From positions 434,001 to 498,000 of the forward strand of contig NZ_CP039695.1 of assembly GCF_005145025.1 (NCBI RefSeq): a stretch of DNA of 64,000 nt. The letters are read 5' to 3'. This DNA comes from Novosphingobium sp. EMRT-2 (GTDB lineage Bacteria; Pseudomonadota; Alphaproteobacteria; Sphingomonadales; Sphingomonadaceae). Shown here piece after piece: positions 1 to 8,624 of this stretch. Both the position numbers and the translations under genes were made by a program. The notes beneath the pieces are model-generated. The model ran no database searches, was not told the DNA's origin, and saw only the letters and a program-made list of their open reading frames with translations. The stretch's first letter is position 1. Each line of letters opens with the position of its first letter.

Positions 1-432
1 GCAAACGGCCACGATGGCGTGCCGGTCCGGCCCGGCCTGTGGAGTGTCGTTGCCCTGACCGACGACGGGGAAGACCCGGCAAGCCGCACCGAAGCCTGCC
101 TTGCCGAACAGACCTGGTTCGCGATGGCTGCGCTGACCTCCGGCTCGCGCGAGATGGGCTGCGAACCGCTCGAAGCCATGTTGCCACGCGGGCCGGGCGC
201 ACCGGTAACCGGTGCCCGTGAAGTGTGCCGACAAGGCAGTAAGACCGTAGTCCGCACCGTGTCGCTTGATGGCGTCCGTCCGGCGGGTCAGCCGCTCGTG
301 GCTTTCGACGAAGTGACCCGCCTGCGTGTCGAAGGTCAGCCTGGCGAGGAGATCAGCCGCACACGCCATGTCTGGCTGGGAGCTTGTCCGGGTCCGAGCG
401 GCGAGCTTCTCGGACTTAAGGCGGAGCGATGA
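1..432 (+). CDS. DUF3617-like protein, 5' end missing
   Basis: The frame is open from base 1, so the true start lies outside the window; 143 residues are visible. The internal GTG at 19 is probably not the start. A PGLW motif near the visible N-terminus, several spaced cysteines (CLAEQ, GCEPL, EVCRQG, GACPG) and modest length resemble periplasmic DUF3617 proteins, which often start with a signal peptide that would be off-window here. Function is unknown. Its TGA overlaps the ATG of the next gene (ATGA), so the two are probably co-transcribed. The family call is tentative. Confidence 0.45.
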   Translation, partial: ANGHDGVPVRPGLWSVVALTDDGEDPASRTEACLAEQTWFAMAALTSGSREMGCEPLEAMLPRGPGAPVTGAREVCRQGSKTVVRTVSLDGVRPAGQPLVAFDEVTRLRVEGQPGEEISRTRHVWLGACPGPSGELLGLKAER

Positions 433-875
433 ACTTGGGCTTCGATCGCACTTTCACCCTGGGAAAGACGAATAGAATGACGAACGGAGATGGCTTTCAG
501 CCTCATGATGCGCAGCAGCTTCGCCTGAAGCTGCGCAGGCTCTGGAAGCCTTTCATCGCACTCGCCATTGTTGTTGCGGCTGGCCACGTCGTGTCATTTA
601 GCCTTGCAGAGCGCTATCTTCGCCCAGCCTGCGCTGCCGCTGCGGAACAAAGGCACTGGCAAAACGACGGCTACCGGCTTCCAGGCCCGGTCAAAGCGCG
701 CGGCCCGCGACGTAGCTATTGCATCATGCGCGATGCCCAAGGCAGCGTGCACCTGCTTTCGGCAAACCGTGTGGCGATTTTCGCAATTGTCTTCGATCCT
801 TGGTTGGTGAGCGTCGTCGTTGGCGTGCTCGCCGCTATCATTCTAGTTCGAAGAGATCGGCAGTCACCCAGCTGA
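429..875 (+). CDS. Hypothetical membrane protein, two membrane segments
   Basis: A 148-residue protein with a hydrophobic segment near residues 42-60 (FIALAIVVAAGHVVSF) and a second at the C-terminus (LVSVVVGVLAAIILV) followed by positive residues, with a cysteine-containing loop between them. No family recognised. The start at 429 overlaps the upstream stop; an ATG at 477 (MTNGDG) is an alternative that would remove 16 residues. The DNA is less GC-rich than the core genes around it, so it may be recently acquired or weakly constrained. Confidence 0.5.
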   Translation: MNLGFDRTFTLGKTNRMTNGDGFQPHDAQQLRLKLRRLWKPFIALAIVVAAGHVVSFSLAERYLRPACAAAAEQRHWQNDGYRLPGPVKARGPRRSYCIMRDAQGSVHLLSANRVAIFAIVFDPWLVSVVVGVLAAIILVRRDRQSPS

Positions 876-1403
876 GTAAAATTCGCACTGACGTGCTCGG
901 CTCGGTCTGCAATGGCAGCGTTTGCAATACAGTGTTGCTTACGGCGTGGTCATTACATCCGAGTATCAGCCTGACTTTTTAGGCAGTAAGACTCTGACAG
1001 CAAAGTATGAAGGAAGGGCAACAATCAAGCTGCCCTCTTTTATGGATTGAAAGCGCGCCGCGGGTGATCAGAACTCCCCAGGCACCCCGGCACGGCCGGT
1101 AAACATACGTCTGCCTGCGTCGAGCGCGCCTGCTGCCACAACGTATGGATTGTCCGTGTCCATGCGATGCGCCAGCGATACGCGCGAACCCACCTGCCGG
1201 CGATAGACCGATATGCCTGCTGTATGCACTGCGCACCATGAATGGCAGGTCCCGACGTAACTTGCCGTTCCTACGCGGGTTGGCGAACAACGGCTTTGTC
1301 CCAAGATCGGTCGATCGCGATATCCCACTAGCTTCGCAAAAGAACGGCAGCTTCCCAGCAGCGATTCCCGGCAATCGAAAATCGCCTTTATTGGCACGCC
1401 CCC
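876..1403. other. 528-bp intergenic region, no confident gene
   Basis: Visibly less GC-rich than the flanks. A minus-strand frame (1068-1397, about 109 codons) is open, but its composition is odd (many Cys, Ser, Arg) and a second minus frame across the same bases is also open, so I do not call it a gene. A hairpin with a T run lies at 1015-1041. The stretch may be a decayed gene, a dispersed repeat or an RNA locus. Nothing else is recognisable. Confidence 0.4.
1015..1041 (+). terminator. Possible rho-independent terminator
   Basis: AGGGCA and TGCCCT arms (about 6 bp) flank a loop of about 10 bases and are followed by TCTTTT on the plus strand. It lies 140 bp after the stop at 875, so it could end that transcript or an unannotated short RNA. 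Confidence 0.35.
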
Positions 1404-1871
1404 TCACCTGCACGCGCAATCCTGTCTTTTCTTCACCTTCGGCTTCGTCGTCGCGAATTCCGTGCGGGTGAGGGACTGGTCGCCGTTGGCGTCGGCAGTC
1501 TTGAAGCGGTCGGCGGTCTTGACCGCCCATTCCTCGAAGCTGAGCAGGTTGTTGCCGTCCACGTCGAGCTTGCGGAAATCGCGGACGCGCGGGGCCAGCA
1601 TCTCGTTGCGGGTGATGCGGCCGTCGCGGTCGCGGTCGAGGCGGTCGAAGCGCTGCTGTTCGCGGGTCTGCTCGCTCGCCTGCGGCAGCGCGGGGCCTTG
1701 CAGCCCTTCCCCGTCGGCATCGGGCAATTCGTCCGCCTCGGCCGTGGGCGTATCGAGCGCGAGCCGGGGCGCAGGCGGCGCGCCAGCTTGGGTCGCGCGG
1801 CCTTGCCACCAGAACAGGCCGGCGGCCACCAGCAACAAGGCTCCCAGGGCACCCAGCACGATCCGGTTCAC
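1404..1871 (-). CDS. EF-hand calcium-binding protein, membrane-anchored or exported
   Basis: A 155-residue protein. Residues 4-22 form a hydrophobic signal/anchor (VLGALGALLLVAAGLFWW), then comes an Ala/Pro/Asp-rich linker. Three EF-hand loops follow: DRDRDGRITRNE, DVDGNNLLSFEE and DANGDQSLTRTE, each with Asp/Asn at positions 1, 3 and 5 and Glu at 12. The protein therefore probably binds Ca2+ in the periplasm. The tail is Lys/Cys rich. EF-hand repeats are clear; the cellular role is unknown. It sits alone, between a non-coding stretch and the minus-strand pdh genes. Confidence 0.8.
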   Translation of the reverse strand: MNRIVLGALGALLLVAAGLFWWQGRATQAGAPPAPRLALDTPTAEADELPDADGEGLQGPALPQASEQTREQQRFDRLDRDRDGRITRNEMLAPRVRDFRKLDVDGNNLLSFEEWAVKTADRFKTADANGDQSLTRTEFATTKPKVKKRQDCACR

Positions 1872-1953
1872 CGCGCGCTTCCTCCGATCCGGACGAAGCT
1901 ATCGCGCGGGCGGCCCGTGCGGCAGGGCGAGTTGGGACCGATTTGGCGGGGAG

Positions 1954-2523
1954 TTAGCGGCCGGTCAGGCCCAGCCTTAGCGCCGCGCCGAAGCCGCGCA
2001 GGCCGGTGTCGGGCAGCCCCCTCGCCTGCCGTCGCGCCATGCCGGCGAGGATGGCGAGCGGGCGCATCGGGCGGGCGAGACGGGGCATCGGCGCGGCGGG
2101 ATCAGGATCGAGCCACTGCGCCACCGCCGCCCGGATCGGACCAGGATCGTTCACGCCAGACAGGCGGCCGAGCGCGATGAACGCCTTGATCCGGGCATTA
2201 GCCAGTTCCGCGCCGCCATCCTCGCCAACGTGCTGCGCCTCGTAGCCATCGACCAGCGCGCCCAGCGCGGGGCGCTCGGCGTCCCAGGCGTGGAGGTCGG
2301 CCAGCAGCGGCTCGCCCCGTGGCCACAGCGCGGCTTCCTGCGCCATGCGATCGCGCCACCAGGCCAGCCGGAGCTGGATCATCAGCGCATCGCGCCCCGG
2401 CTTCGCGGTATCCGCCAGGCGCTGTTCGAACGCGAACAGGCCGATCCACGCCGGCCGCGCCGCCGCCGGGGCATAGGCCACGGCGAACCGTTCAAGCGGG
2501 GCAAGCTGGTCGGCCAGTTCCAT
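1954..2523 (-). CDS. Squalene/phytoene synthase family protein (short form)
   Basis: 189 residues. The segment QLRLAWWRDRM is the hallmark of the short phytoene/squalene-synthase-like proteins common in alphaproteobacteria and related to mitochondrial NDUFAF6. Full-length phytoene synthases are about 280-300 residues and carry two DxxxD prenyl-diphosphate motifs, which I do not see here, so enzymatic prenyl transfer is doubtful. It lies 63 bp downstream of pdhB on the same strand and may be read from the pdh operon. Membership in the family is likely; a role in carotenoid synthesis should not be assumed. Confidence 0.65.
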   Translation of the reverse strand: MELADQLAPLERFAVAYAPAAARPAWIGLFAFEQRLADTAKPGRDALMIQLRLAWWRDRMAQEAALWPRGEPLLADLHAWDAERPALGALVDGYEAQHVGEDGGAELANARIKAFIALGRLSGVNDPGPIRAAVAQWLDPDPAAPMPRLARPMRPLAILAGMARRQARGLPDTGLRGFGAALRLGLTGR

Positions 2524-2586
2524 GGGAAATCAGGTCTTTCGCCGGGGGCGGGCGCTGCCGTGCGGAAACCGCAGCGCCCCTCGCCC

Positions 2587-3939
2587 TCAGCGATAGCAGA
2601 CCTTCTTCACCGCCTCGACGATCTTGTTGGCATCGATCAGCGCCGCCTTTTCGAGATTGGCGGCATAGGGCAGCGGCACGTCCTCGTTGGCGACGCGCAG
2701 GACCGGGGCATCGAGATTGTCGAAGCCTTCCTCCATGCAGATCGCGATGATTTCCGAGGCGATCGAGCAGACCGGGAAGCCTTCCTCGGCCACGACGAGG
2801 CGGTTGGTCTTGGCGAGCGAGGCCAGCACCGTTTCCTTGTCGAGCGGGCGCAGCGTGCGCAGGTCCACCACTTCGGCGTCGATGCCCTCGTCAGCGAGCT
2901 TCGCCGCCGCTTCGAGCGCATAGCCCACGCCGATGGAATAGGACACGATCGTCACGTCGCTGCCTTCGCGCACCACGCGGGCCTTGCCGATCGGCAGGAC
3001 GAAATCGTCCAGCTGCGGCACGTCGAAGGTGCGGCCATAGACCAGCTCGTTTTCGAGGAACACCACCGGGTCCTCGCTGCGGATCGCGGCCTTCATCAGC
3101 CCCTTGGCGTCGGCCGCGTCATAGGGCGCGATCACGACAAGGCCGGGGACGGCGGCGTACCACGGCCCGTAGTTCTGGCTGTGCTGCGCGCCCACGCGGC
3201 TGGCCGCGCCGTTGGGGCCGCGGAACACGATCGGGCAGCGCATCTGGCCGCCGGACATGTAGTTCGTCTTGGCGGCGGAATTGATGATGTGGTCGATCGC
3301 CTGCATGGCGAAGTTGAACGTCATGAATTCCACGATGGGGCGCAGGCCGCCCATCGCGGCGCCGGTGCCGATGCCGGCAAAGCCGTATTCGGTGATCGGG
3401 GTATCGATCACGCGCTGGGGACCGAATTCGTCGAGCAGCCCCTGGGTGACCTTGTAGGCGCCCTGGTATTCGGCCACTTCCTCGCCCATCACGAACACGC
3501 GGCTGTCGGCACGCATTTCCTCGGCCATGGCATCGCGCAGCGCTTCGCGGACGGTGGTGGGAACCATCGCGGTGCCGGCGGGCACTTCGGGACCGGCGGC
3601 GGGCTTGGCAGCAACGGGCGCCGCCACCGGCGCGGGAGCCGGAGCGGGCGCTGCAACCGGAGTCGGAGCGGCGGCAGGCGCCGGCGCGGCATCCTCGCCC
3701 TCGCCTTGCAGCAGCGCGATCACGGTGCCGACCTTCACGCCCTCGGTCCCTTCGGGAACGACGATCTGGCCGACGGTGCCTTCGTCAACCGCCTCGAATT
3801 CCATCGTCGCCTTGTCGGTCTCGATCTCGGCGAGGATATCGCCGGACTTCACCGCATCGCCTTCCTTGACCAGCCACTTGGCCAGCGTGCCCTCTTCCAT
3901 CGTCGGCGAGAGCGCGGGCATCTTCAGTTCGATCGCCAT
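2587..3939 (-). CDS. pdhB: Pyruvate dehydrogenase E1 component, beta subunit
   Basis: 450 residues. An N-terminal lipoyl domain (residues 1-80, lipoyl-lysine motif ETDKATME with K43) is joined by an Ala/Pro-rich linker (about 80-125) to a transketolase-like E1-beta domain. The extra lipoyl domain is typical of alphaproteobacterial PdhB. With PdhA it decarboxylates pyruvate using thiamine diphosphate and passes the acetyl group to E2. The start is one base after the pdhA stop, so the two are translationally coupled. E2 and E3 genes are not in the window. Confidence 0.96.
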   Translation of the reverse strand: MAIELKMPALSPTMEEGTLAKWLVKEGDAVKSGDILAEIETDKATMEFEAVDEGTVGQIVVPEGTEGVKVGTVIALLQGEGEDAAPAPAAAPTPVAAPAPAPAPVAAPVAAKPAAGPEVPAGTAMVPTTVREALRDAMAEEMRADSRVFVMGEEVAEYQGAYKVTQGLLDEFGPQRVIDTPITEYGFAGIGTGAAMGGLRPIVEFMTFNFAMQAIDHIINSAAKTNYMSGGQMRCPIVFRGPNGAASRVGAQHSQNYGPWYAAVPGLVVIAPYDAADAKGLMKAAIRSEDPVVFLENELVYGRTFDVPQLDDFVLPIGKARVVREGSDVTIVSYSIGVGYALEAAAKLADEGIDAEVVDLRTLRPLDKETVLASLAKTNRLVVAEEGFPVCSIASEIIAICMEEGFDNLDAPVLRVANEDVPLPYAANLEKAALIDANKIVEAVKKVCYR

Positions 3940-3940
3940 G

Positions 3941-5107
3941 TCAGTACTGCTCCACCACCACGTCGGTATACAGTTCGGCCAATGCCGGCTCCGGCGAGCT
4001 TTCGGCGAAATCGGCGGCTTCTGCCACGACCTGGCGGATTTTCTTGTCGATGTCCTTGATCCGGTCCTCGGCCACGCCGCGCTGGAGCAGCTCGGTCTTC
4101 GCGGCCTCGATCGGGTCGTGCTTCTCGCGCATTTCCTGCACTTCCTCGCGGCTGCGGTACTTGGCCGGGTCCGACATCGAGTGCCCGCGATAGCGGTAGG
4201 TCTTGAGTTCGAGCAGCACCGGCCCGTTGCCGCCGCGCACGAATTCCAGCGCCACTTCGGCGGCCTGGCGCACTTCCAGAACGTCCATGCCGTTCACGTC
4301 GATGCCGGGGATGCGGAAGGCGGTGCCGCGACGGTAGAAGTGCGTCTCGGCCGAGCCGCGCTTCACCGCCGTGCCCATGGCGTAGCCGTTGTTCTCCACC
4401 ACGAACACGATCGGCAGCTTCCACAGCGCCGCCATGTTGAAGGTCTCGTAAACCTGGCCCTGGTTGGCCGCGCCATCGCCGAAGTAGGCCATGCACACGC
4501 CGCCATCGCCCCGGTACTTGTGCGCGAAGGCGAGACCCGCGCCGAGCGGCACCTGCGCGCCGACGATACCATGGCCGCCGTAGAACTTGTGGTCGGTGCT
4601 GAACATGTGCATCGACCCGCCCTTGCCGCGCGAGATGCCCGCGCCGCGGCCGGTGAGTTCGGCCATGATCACCTTGGGATCGATGCCGTACGCCAGCATG
4701 TGCCCATGATCGCGATAGCCGGTGATGACGCTGTCATGCCCTTCGCTGAGCGCGGACTGCAGCCCGACCGCGACCGCTTCCTGGCCGATGTAGAGGTGGC
4801 AGAAGCCACCGATCAGGCCCAGACCATAGAGCTGGCCAGCCTTTTCCTCGAACCGGCGGATCAGCACCATCTGTTCGTAGAAGTGCAGCAATTCGTCATC
4901 GCTGGCTTCGAAGCGGCGGTTGTTTGCGTGGGCCTGCTGCAGGCTGCGCAGCGCGAACGTGGCCTCGTCGAGAGGTTCGTCCGCCGCCGAAGCGATCACC
5001 GGCTCCGCGGCGGGCGCCGCCGCCTTGGCGGCTCGGCGGCGCGTTGCTGCGGGTTTGGTCGCGGGGGCGGCAGGTTTGGCGGCGCGGGGCCTGGCGGACT
5101 TGGCCAA
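3941..5107 (-). CDS. pdhA: Pyruvate dehydrogenase E1 component, alpha subunit
   Basis: E1-alpha with the ThDP/Mg motif GDGAANQG ... VENNG, the phospho-loop-like [14 protein letters not shown], and the conserved YRDHGH and GGHGIVGAQ segments. I place the start at a TTG at 5107 (reads [11 protein letters not shown]) because AGGA lies eight bases upstream and E1-alpha proteins of this group begin in an Ala/Lys/Pro-rich arm; this gives 388 residues. The frame stays open back to a GTG at 5251, with no better ribosome site. It leads the pdhA-pdhB operon. Confidence 0.93.
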   Translation of the reverse strand: MAKSARPRAAKPAAPATKPAATRRRAAKAAAPAAEPVIASAADEPLDEATFALRSLQQAHANNRRFEASDDELLHFYEQMVLIRRFEEKAGQLYGLGLIGGFCHLYIGQEAVAVGLQSALSEGHDSVITGYRDHGHMLAYGIDPKVIMAELTGRGAGISRGKGGSMHMFSTDHKFYGGHGIVGAQVPLGAGLAFAHKYRGDGGVCMAYFGDGAANQGQVYETFNMAALWKLPIVFVVENNGYAMGTAVKRGSAETHFYRRGTAFRIPGIDVNGMDVLEVRQAAEVALEFVRGGNGPVLLELKTYRYRGHSMSDPAKYRSREEVQEMREKHDPIEAAKTELLQRGVAEDRIKDIDKKIRQVVAEAADFAESSPEPALAELYTDVVVEQY

Positions 5108-5455
5108 GTCGATGATCCTTTTTCTGGCAGCCTCGGCTTCGTCCGAGCGAAGCTTGCCTTGCGTATGAGCCAGTTGCGAGGATTCCGCAACGTCCAACCG
5201 GCTTGCTCCCGCTCCCGGATAGCTATTCACACCCATTTGGTTACTTTGCACGAAATGAAAATTCGATTTGGGATTTTGGGAGGATGAAGGGGTGCGGGGG
5301 GAATGGCAGGCCAGCCCGCAGCATCCGAATCAAGATGTGTCGGGATGAAATCGGGCCGGGAAGGACATGGGGTGGCGAAAGCGCGGATCGCCAGAACGTT
5401 TCAGGCCGACCAGGAAAACCTGGCCGGCCTGAACATTTCCGCCCTTTCGGGGGAA
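5108..5455. other. pdhA leader and tRNA downstream region
   Basis: No independent gene seen. 5108-5251 is an in-frame open extension of pdhA that I treat as leader. 5230-5290 is comparatively A/T-rich on the minus strand and is a reasonable place for the pdhA promoter. 5402-5431 carries the hairpin listed separately. Confidence 0.4.
5402..5431 (-). terminator. Strong hairpin 3' of tRNA-Arg
   Basis: A 13-bp stem with a 4-base loop (CAGGCCGGCCAGG / CCTGGTCGGCCTG as read on the minus strand). The only imperfect pair is a G-U wobble on the minus-strand RNA but an A-C mismatch on the plus strand, which favours a minus-strand transcript reading out of the tRNA. No long U tract follows, so termination or 3'-end protection is inferred. 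Confidence 0.5.
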
Positions 5456-5532
5456 TGGCGCGCCCGGAACGATTCGAACGTCCGACCCTCAGATTCGTAG
5501 TCTGATGCTCTATCCAGCTGAGCTACGGGCGC
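5456..5532 (-). tRNA. tRNA-Arg (anticodon ACG)
   Basis: Folds as a cloverleaf on the minus strand. The acceptor GCGCCCG pairs with CGGGCGC, the D stem is GCTC/GAGC, the anticodon stem TCAGA/TCTGA encloses the loop CTACGAA with anticodon ACG, and the T arm contains GTTCGAATC. The discriminator is G and the CCA end is encoded (77 nt including CCA). It decodes CGN arginine codons after A-to-I editing at position 34. Confidence 0.97.
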
Positions 5533-5573
5533 CGGGAGACGCGCCTTTAGGAGAGCGATTCCGGGTTGGCAAG

Positions 5574-5975
5574 TCACTTCAGCAAGGCAAGCACCGCTTT
5601 TGCCAGCGGAACGTCCAGTGGCGGCATCGGAAACGTCGATATTTCCTGTCTTCCCGCCCATTTCAGCATCGCATTTTTTTCACAGACCGGCTCGCCTTTC
5701 CACAAACGGCAGACATAGAGCAGCAGCAGAATCGATGGCGCGCCGGTCGAATCATCCGCGTGAGCGAAGGACACCGGAGTGACATCATCTTCCGACAGGG
5801 TGACCGCCAGCTCCTCATCGATCTCGCGGATCAGGGCCTGTACCGGCCCTTCACCCGCTTCGACCTTGCCGCCGGGAAATTCCCACAGGCCGCCATGCTG
5901 CTTTTTTTCGGGGCGGCGCTGGAGCAACACCCGGCCCCGGCCGTCGATCATGGCTGCCGCAACAACAATACGCAT
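5574..5975 (-). CDS. (Deoxy)nucleoside triphosphate pyrophosphohydrolase, MutT/NUDIX
   Basis: 133 residues, the usual size for MutT-type enzymes. The NUDIX box is intact: GKVEAGE, seven residues, then REIDEEL (Gx5Ex7REUxEExGU). The N-terminal VVAAAMID and VLLQRRPEKKQHGGLWEFPGG match the MutT family, which removes 8-oxo-dGTP from the nucleotide pool. It could also be a general NUDIX hydrolase. It lies on the same strand just upstream of the tRNA-Arg gene. Confidence 0.88.
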   Translation of the reverse strand: MRIVVAAAMIDGRGRVLLQRRPEKKQHGGLWEFPGGKVEAGEGPVQALIREIDEELAVTLSEDDVTPVSFAHADDSTGAPSILLLLYVCRLWKGEPVCEKNAMLKWAGRQEISTFPMPPLDVPLAKAVLALLK

Positions 5976-6089
5976 TGATCCGCTCCGGATTAAAAATAAC
6001 GGCGGATCGCAATGGACGCGACAGCCGGCACCGCGGGAAGGCCCGAAACTTTTTGTAAATCAAATTTTAGGAACAATCCCGTAACCTTT

Positions 6090-6102
6090 CGTCACCGTGA
6101 CG
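6090..6102. promoter_or_regulatory. 13-bp palindrome upstream of first Flp pilin
   Basis: CGTCACCGTGACG is a perfect inverted repeat around a central C, ending 15 bp before the proposed pilin ATG at 6118. It could be an operator or part of the leader. The regulator is unknown. Confidence 0.35.
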
Positions 6103-6117
6103 CGGGGGCCAAGTAAT

Positions 6118-6297
6118 ATGTTGGAATTATGGCAGAAAATTCTGCGCGATGAAAGCGCCGCCACGGCCGTTGAATACGGCCTGCTAGTGGGATTCATTGC
6201 AATTGCCATCATCGGTGGAATGAACAACTTCACCAACCAGATGGTTGCCCTGTGGCATTCGGTCGAGAACGCATCGAACAAGGCTGCCGCCAATTAA
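6118..6297 (+). CDS. Flp-family type IVb pilin, divergent paralogue
   Basis: 59 residues from the ATG at 6118 (MLELWQKILRDE). A short charged leader is followed by AATAVEYGLL and a hydrophobic helix, the Flp prepilin signature (XXXXEY) read by the TadV/CpaA prepilin peptidase. The residue just before the cleavage site is Ala, where the two downstream pilins have Gly. Flp subunits polymerise into adhesive Tad pili. It is first of three pilin genes in a row and clearly diverged from the other two, so it may be a minor pilin. Confidence 0.85.
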   Translation: MLELWQKILRDESAATAVEYGLLVGFIAIAIIGGMNNFTNQMVALWHSVENASNKAAAN

Positions 6298-6391
6298 CGT
6301 CGTTTTAGGAAATGCCGCCTAATTCAGCCTTACCTGCTCCGGGGACAACAGGAGCGGGTCGGGAACAAGAAGACGCTCAAGGAGACCTGTT

Positions 6392-6583
6392 ATGAAGCTT
6401 TTCCGTGATCTGCTCGCGAACGAAGAAGGCGCGACCGCTATCGAATACGGCCTGATCGCCGCCCTCATCGCCGTCGCCGCCATCACCGCGATGGGTTCGC
6501 TCGGCAACTCGCTGACCAACACCTTCAACACGGTGTCGGGCAAGATGAACAACGCCAACACGGCCGCCGCGAACAAGAACTGA
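6392..6583 (+). CDS. Flp-family type IVb pilin
   Basis: 63 residues with leader MKLFRDLLANEEG and the cleavage motif G/ATAIEY, then a hydrophobic helix (LIAALIAVAAITAMGSL) and a short Asn/Ala-rich tail. AAGGAGA lies seven bases upstream of the ATG. It is almost identical to the pilin at 6737. It probably encodes a major Flp pilus subunit. The assembly genes are not adjacent; cpaF lies at 49.3 kb. Confidence 0.93.
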   Translation: MKLFRDLLANEEGATAIEYGLIAALIAVAAITAMGSLGNSLTNTFNTVSGKMNNANTAAANKN

Positions 6584-6633
6584 TCGCAGGCATGACAGGT
6601 CGCGGTGCTAGACCGCGACCCTAGCCAGAAAAG

Positions 6634-6663
6634 GGCGGTCGGCGTCATCGCCGGCCGCCTTTT
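6634..6663 (+). terminator. Rho-independent terminator between pilins
   Basis: An 11-bp GC-rich stem (GGCGGTCGGCG / CGCCGGCCGCC, one T-G pair) with loop TCAT is followed by TTTT. It lies 51 bp after the second pilin, so the third pilin probably has its own promoter or depends on read-through. Confidence 0.75.
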
Positions 6664-6736
6664 CGTTGCTACCCCTTCCCGGCGTCCGTCACTGCCGAGG
6701 GGCGGCAACGCAAGGCATCCAAAAAGGGGACCGACC

Positions 6737-6931
6737 ATGACACTCTTTCACGCGCTGCTGCGCGATGAACAAGGCGCGACCGCTATCGAATATGGCCTGA
6801 TCGCCGCCCTCATCGCCGTCGCCGCGATTACCGCGATGGGTTCGCTTGGCAACTCGCTGACCAACACCTTCAATACGGTGTCGGGTAAGATGAACAACGC
6901 CAACACCAAGGCAGCGGCCAAGACGATCTGA
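6737..6931 (+). CDS. Flp-family type IVb pilin, near-duplicate
   Basis: 64 residues, starting at the ATG at 6737 (MTLFHALLRDEQG) after the site AGGGGA. From ATAIEYG to KMNNANT it is residue-for-residue the same as the pilin at 6392, with only a few silent base changes; the leader and last residues differ. This points to recent tandem duplication or gene conversion. It is followed by its own terminator. Confidence 0.92.
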   Translation: MTLFHALLRDEQGATAIEYGLIAALIAVAAITAMGSLGNSLTNTFNTVSGKMNNANTKAAAKTI

Positions 6932-6961
6932 TCGTCAGCCGTGCAGCCTGAACCGAACGAG

Positions 6962-6990
6962 ACGGCCGGCTTCACGCCGGCCGTTTCTGT
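6962..6990 (+). terminator. Rho-independent terminator after third pilin
   Basis: A 9-bp perfect stem ACGGCCGGC / GCCGGCCGT with a 5-base loop is followed by TTCTGTTTG, 31 bp after the pilin stop. Confidence 0.75.
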
Positions 6991-7022
6991 TTGTCGGCCC
7001 TGAGGTGGCTCAGCGCACGCTA

Positions 7023-8507
7023 TCAATAGACGATCAGCTTCACCTTCTGCCCCGGTACCAGCCTGCTGGAAGCCGTCAGCGCGTTGAGCACGAGGAAGCG
7101 ATCCACTGGCCGGTCCGTATAGGCCATGCGCGCGCCCAGCGACTGCACGGTATCGCCGCTCTTCACCGTCACCACATCCAGCTTGCGCGCCTTCACCGCG
7201 CTGGCCTCGGTCGCGATGATGCGGCGGATCGAGCGGAACATGGAATCGAACTGGCCCGCCTGCCCCGCCTGGCTGATCGTGGCGAAGTGGAAGGCCTGCC
7301 CCTGCCCCCAGTCGTAGGCCCAGACCACCACGTCCACGGTGGACCCGTTGCTGGTCGTTCTGGCCGTGCCATAGGCGGCGGGTATGCCGTTGATCGTGGT
7401 CGTCTGCAGCGTATCGGGCGCGAATTGCCCCTGCGACGAAAGCCCAGCGAATACCGAGCGGACATAGGCGGAAAGATCGCCGCTGTATTTGCCCGACGCG
7501 AACTCGCCCTTGCCCGACTGACCGGAAATCGCAACCGATGTGGTGCCATTGACCAGGGAGAAGCCGGCCGGCGCCTGGAAGGCGAGCCGCAACTGCGGGT
7601 GCGTGAACGTGCGCCCGTCGACAACACCCTGATTGGGATCGTCGCCGTAGGTAAGGCCGCGCACGCGGGTGAGGAACGTGTCGCGGTTGGTCATCCCCGT
7701 GGCGGTGGACCCGGCGCGCAGCATCGCGGCGCGCACGCGCGAGGCCGGGTCCGGGTGCGTGCTGGCCCATTCCGGCACCGAATTGCCCTGCCCCGCGATC
7801 TGGCTGTCCAGCGCAGTCTGGTTGGCCAGGCTTTGCAACACCGTGGACATTGCGCGGGGATCGTAGCCGGCGCGGCCCAGATACGTGATGCCTAGGTTGT
7901 CCGCTTCGGTTTCCTGCGATCGCGAATACTTGAGCGTCAGCAACTGGCTGCCGGTGGAAAACAGGCGCTGGCCGATCTGGCCGGCCGCGGAATTGCCAAG
8001 GACGGCGGTGGAAAGCACCGAACCGAGCACGCCCAGAATGGTGTTGCGCGTGGCGGCGCTTTCGCGCTTGGCGGCGTGGCGCGCGGCGACGTGGCCAACC
8101 TCGTGCCCCAACACGCCGGCCAGCTCCGCCTCGTTGTTCATCAGCGCGACCAGCTGCCGGGTGACGTAGATATAGCCACCCGGAATGGCGAAGGCGTTGT
8201 TCACGGGCGAATTGAGCAAGGTAACCGTGAAATCGCCGCGCGCATTGCTGAGGCCCGACTGAACGGCGATGGTCTTGCCCACGAATTCGACATAGGTCGC
8301 CTGCGGACCGCTCAGCGCGCCACCGTATTCCTGAAGGAGTTGGGGGTGCGCTTCAGCGCCCTGCTTCTTGTCGGACGCGCTAATCGCCTGGACGGCATTG
8401 GCCTGCGCCCGCACCGGCGCGCCCGACAGGATGGCAGACCCGGCCACGCCCGCCGCAAGAACCGACAGTCCGGCAACAGCAAGACGCAGGCGGATTCGGC
8501 TTTTCAT
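7023..8507 (-). CDS. M48-family zinc metalloprotease with C-terminal LysM-like domain
   Basis: 494 residues from the ATG at 8507, which has GGGAGA just upstream and begins a signal peptide (LRLAVAGLSVLAAGVAGS). The HExxH zinc motif is GHEVGHVAARHA and the third ligand lies in QETEADNLG. The last 50 residues (VVTVKSGDTVQSLG ... VPGQKVKLIV) resemble a LysM wall-binding repeat. The family includes BepA/LoiP-type periplasmic proteases that clear misfolded outer-membrane proteins. The export signal and LysM end suggest a similar envelope quality-control role. It lies 117 bp downstream of accA. Confidence 0.87.
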   Translation of the reverse strand: MKSRIRLRLAVAGLSVLAAGVAGSAILSGAPVRAQANAVQAISASDKKQGAEAHPQLLQEYGGALSGPQATYVEFVGKTIAVQSGLSNARGDFTVTLLNSPVNNAFAIPGGYIYVTRQLVALMNNEAELAGVLGHEVGHVAARHAAKRESAATRNTILGVLGSVLSTAVLGNSAAGQIGQRLFSTGSQLLTLKYSRSQETEADNLGITYLGRAGYDPRAMSTVLQSLANQTALDSQIAGQGNSVPEWASTHPDPASRVRAAMLRAGSTATGMTNRDTFLTRVRGLTYGDDPNQGVVDGRTFTHPQLRLAFQAPAGFSLVNGTTSVAISGQSGKGEFASGKYSGDLSAYVRSVFAGLSSQGQFAPDTLQTTTINGIPAAYGTARTTSNGSTVDVVVWAYDWGQGQAFHFATISQAGQAGQFDSMFRSIRRIIATEASAVKARKLDVVTVKSGDTVQSLGARMAYTDRPVDRFLVLNALTASSRLVPGQKVKLIVY

Positions 8508-8624
8508 GGCATCTCCCTCGAACAGTCCCGGTAGCACCGCGCACGGCTTACGCCGCGACGCTTTGTCGCAAACCGAAATCTTCTGTGCCAAATCCGGTTC
8601 CCGCGCGCCAGCGCGGCGAACGGA

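Noticed and set aside
1068..1397. A 109-codon minus-strand gene
   Set aside because: Odd composition, no ribosome site, and a competing open frame on the same strand; left as unassigned intergenic sequence.
2230..4059. A 609-codon plus-strand frame with His/Arg-rich product
   Set aside because: It lies antisense to pdhB and its downstream neighbour, which are unmistakable; the product has the composition of a GC-rich shadow frame.
5456..5532. tRNA-Arg as an integration site
   Set aside because: No integrase, direct repeat of the tRNA 3' end or foreign cargo follows it.
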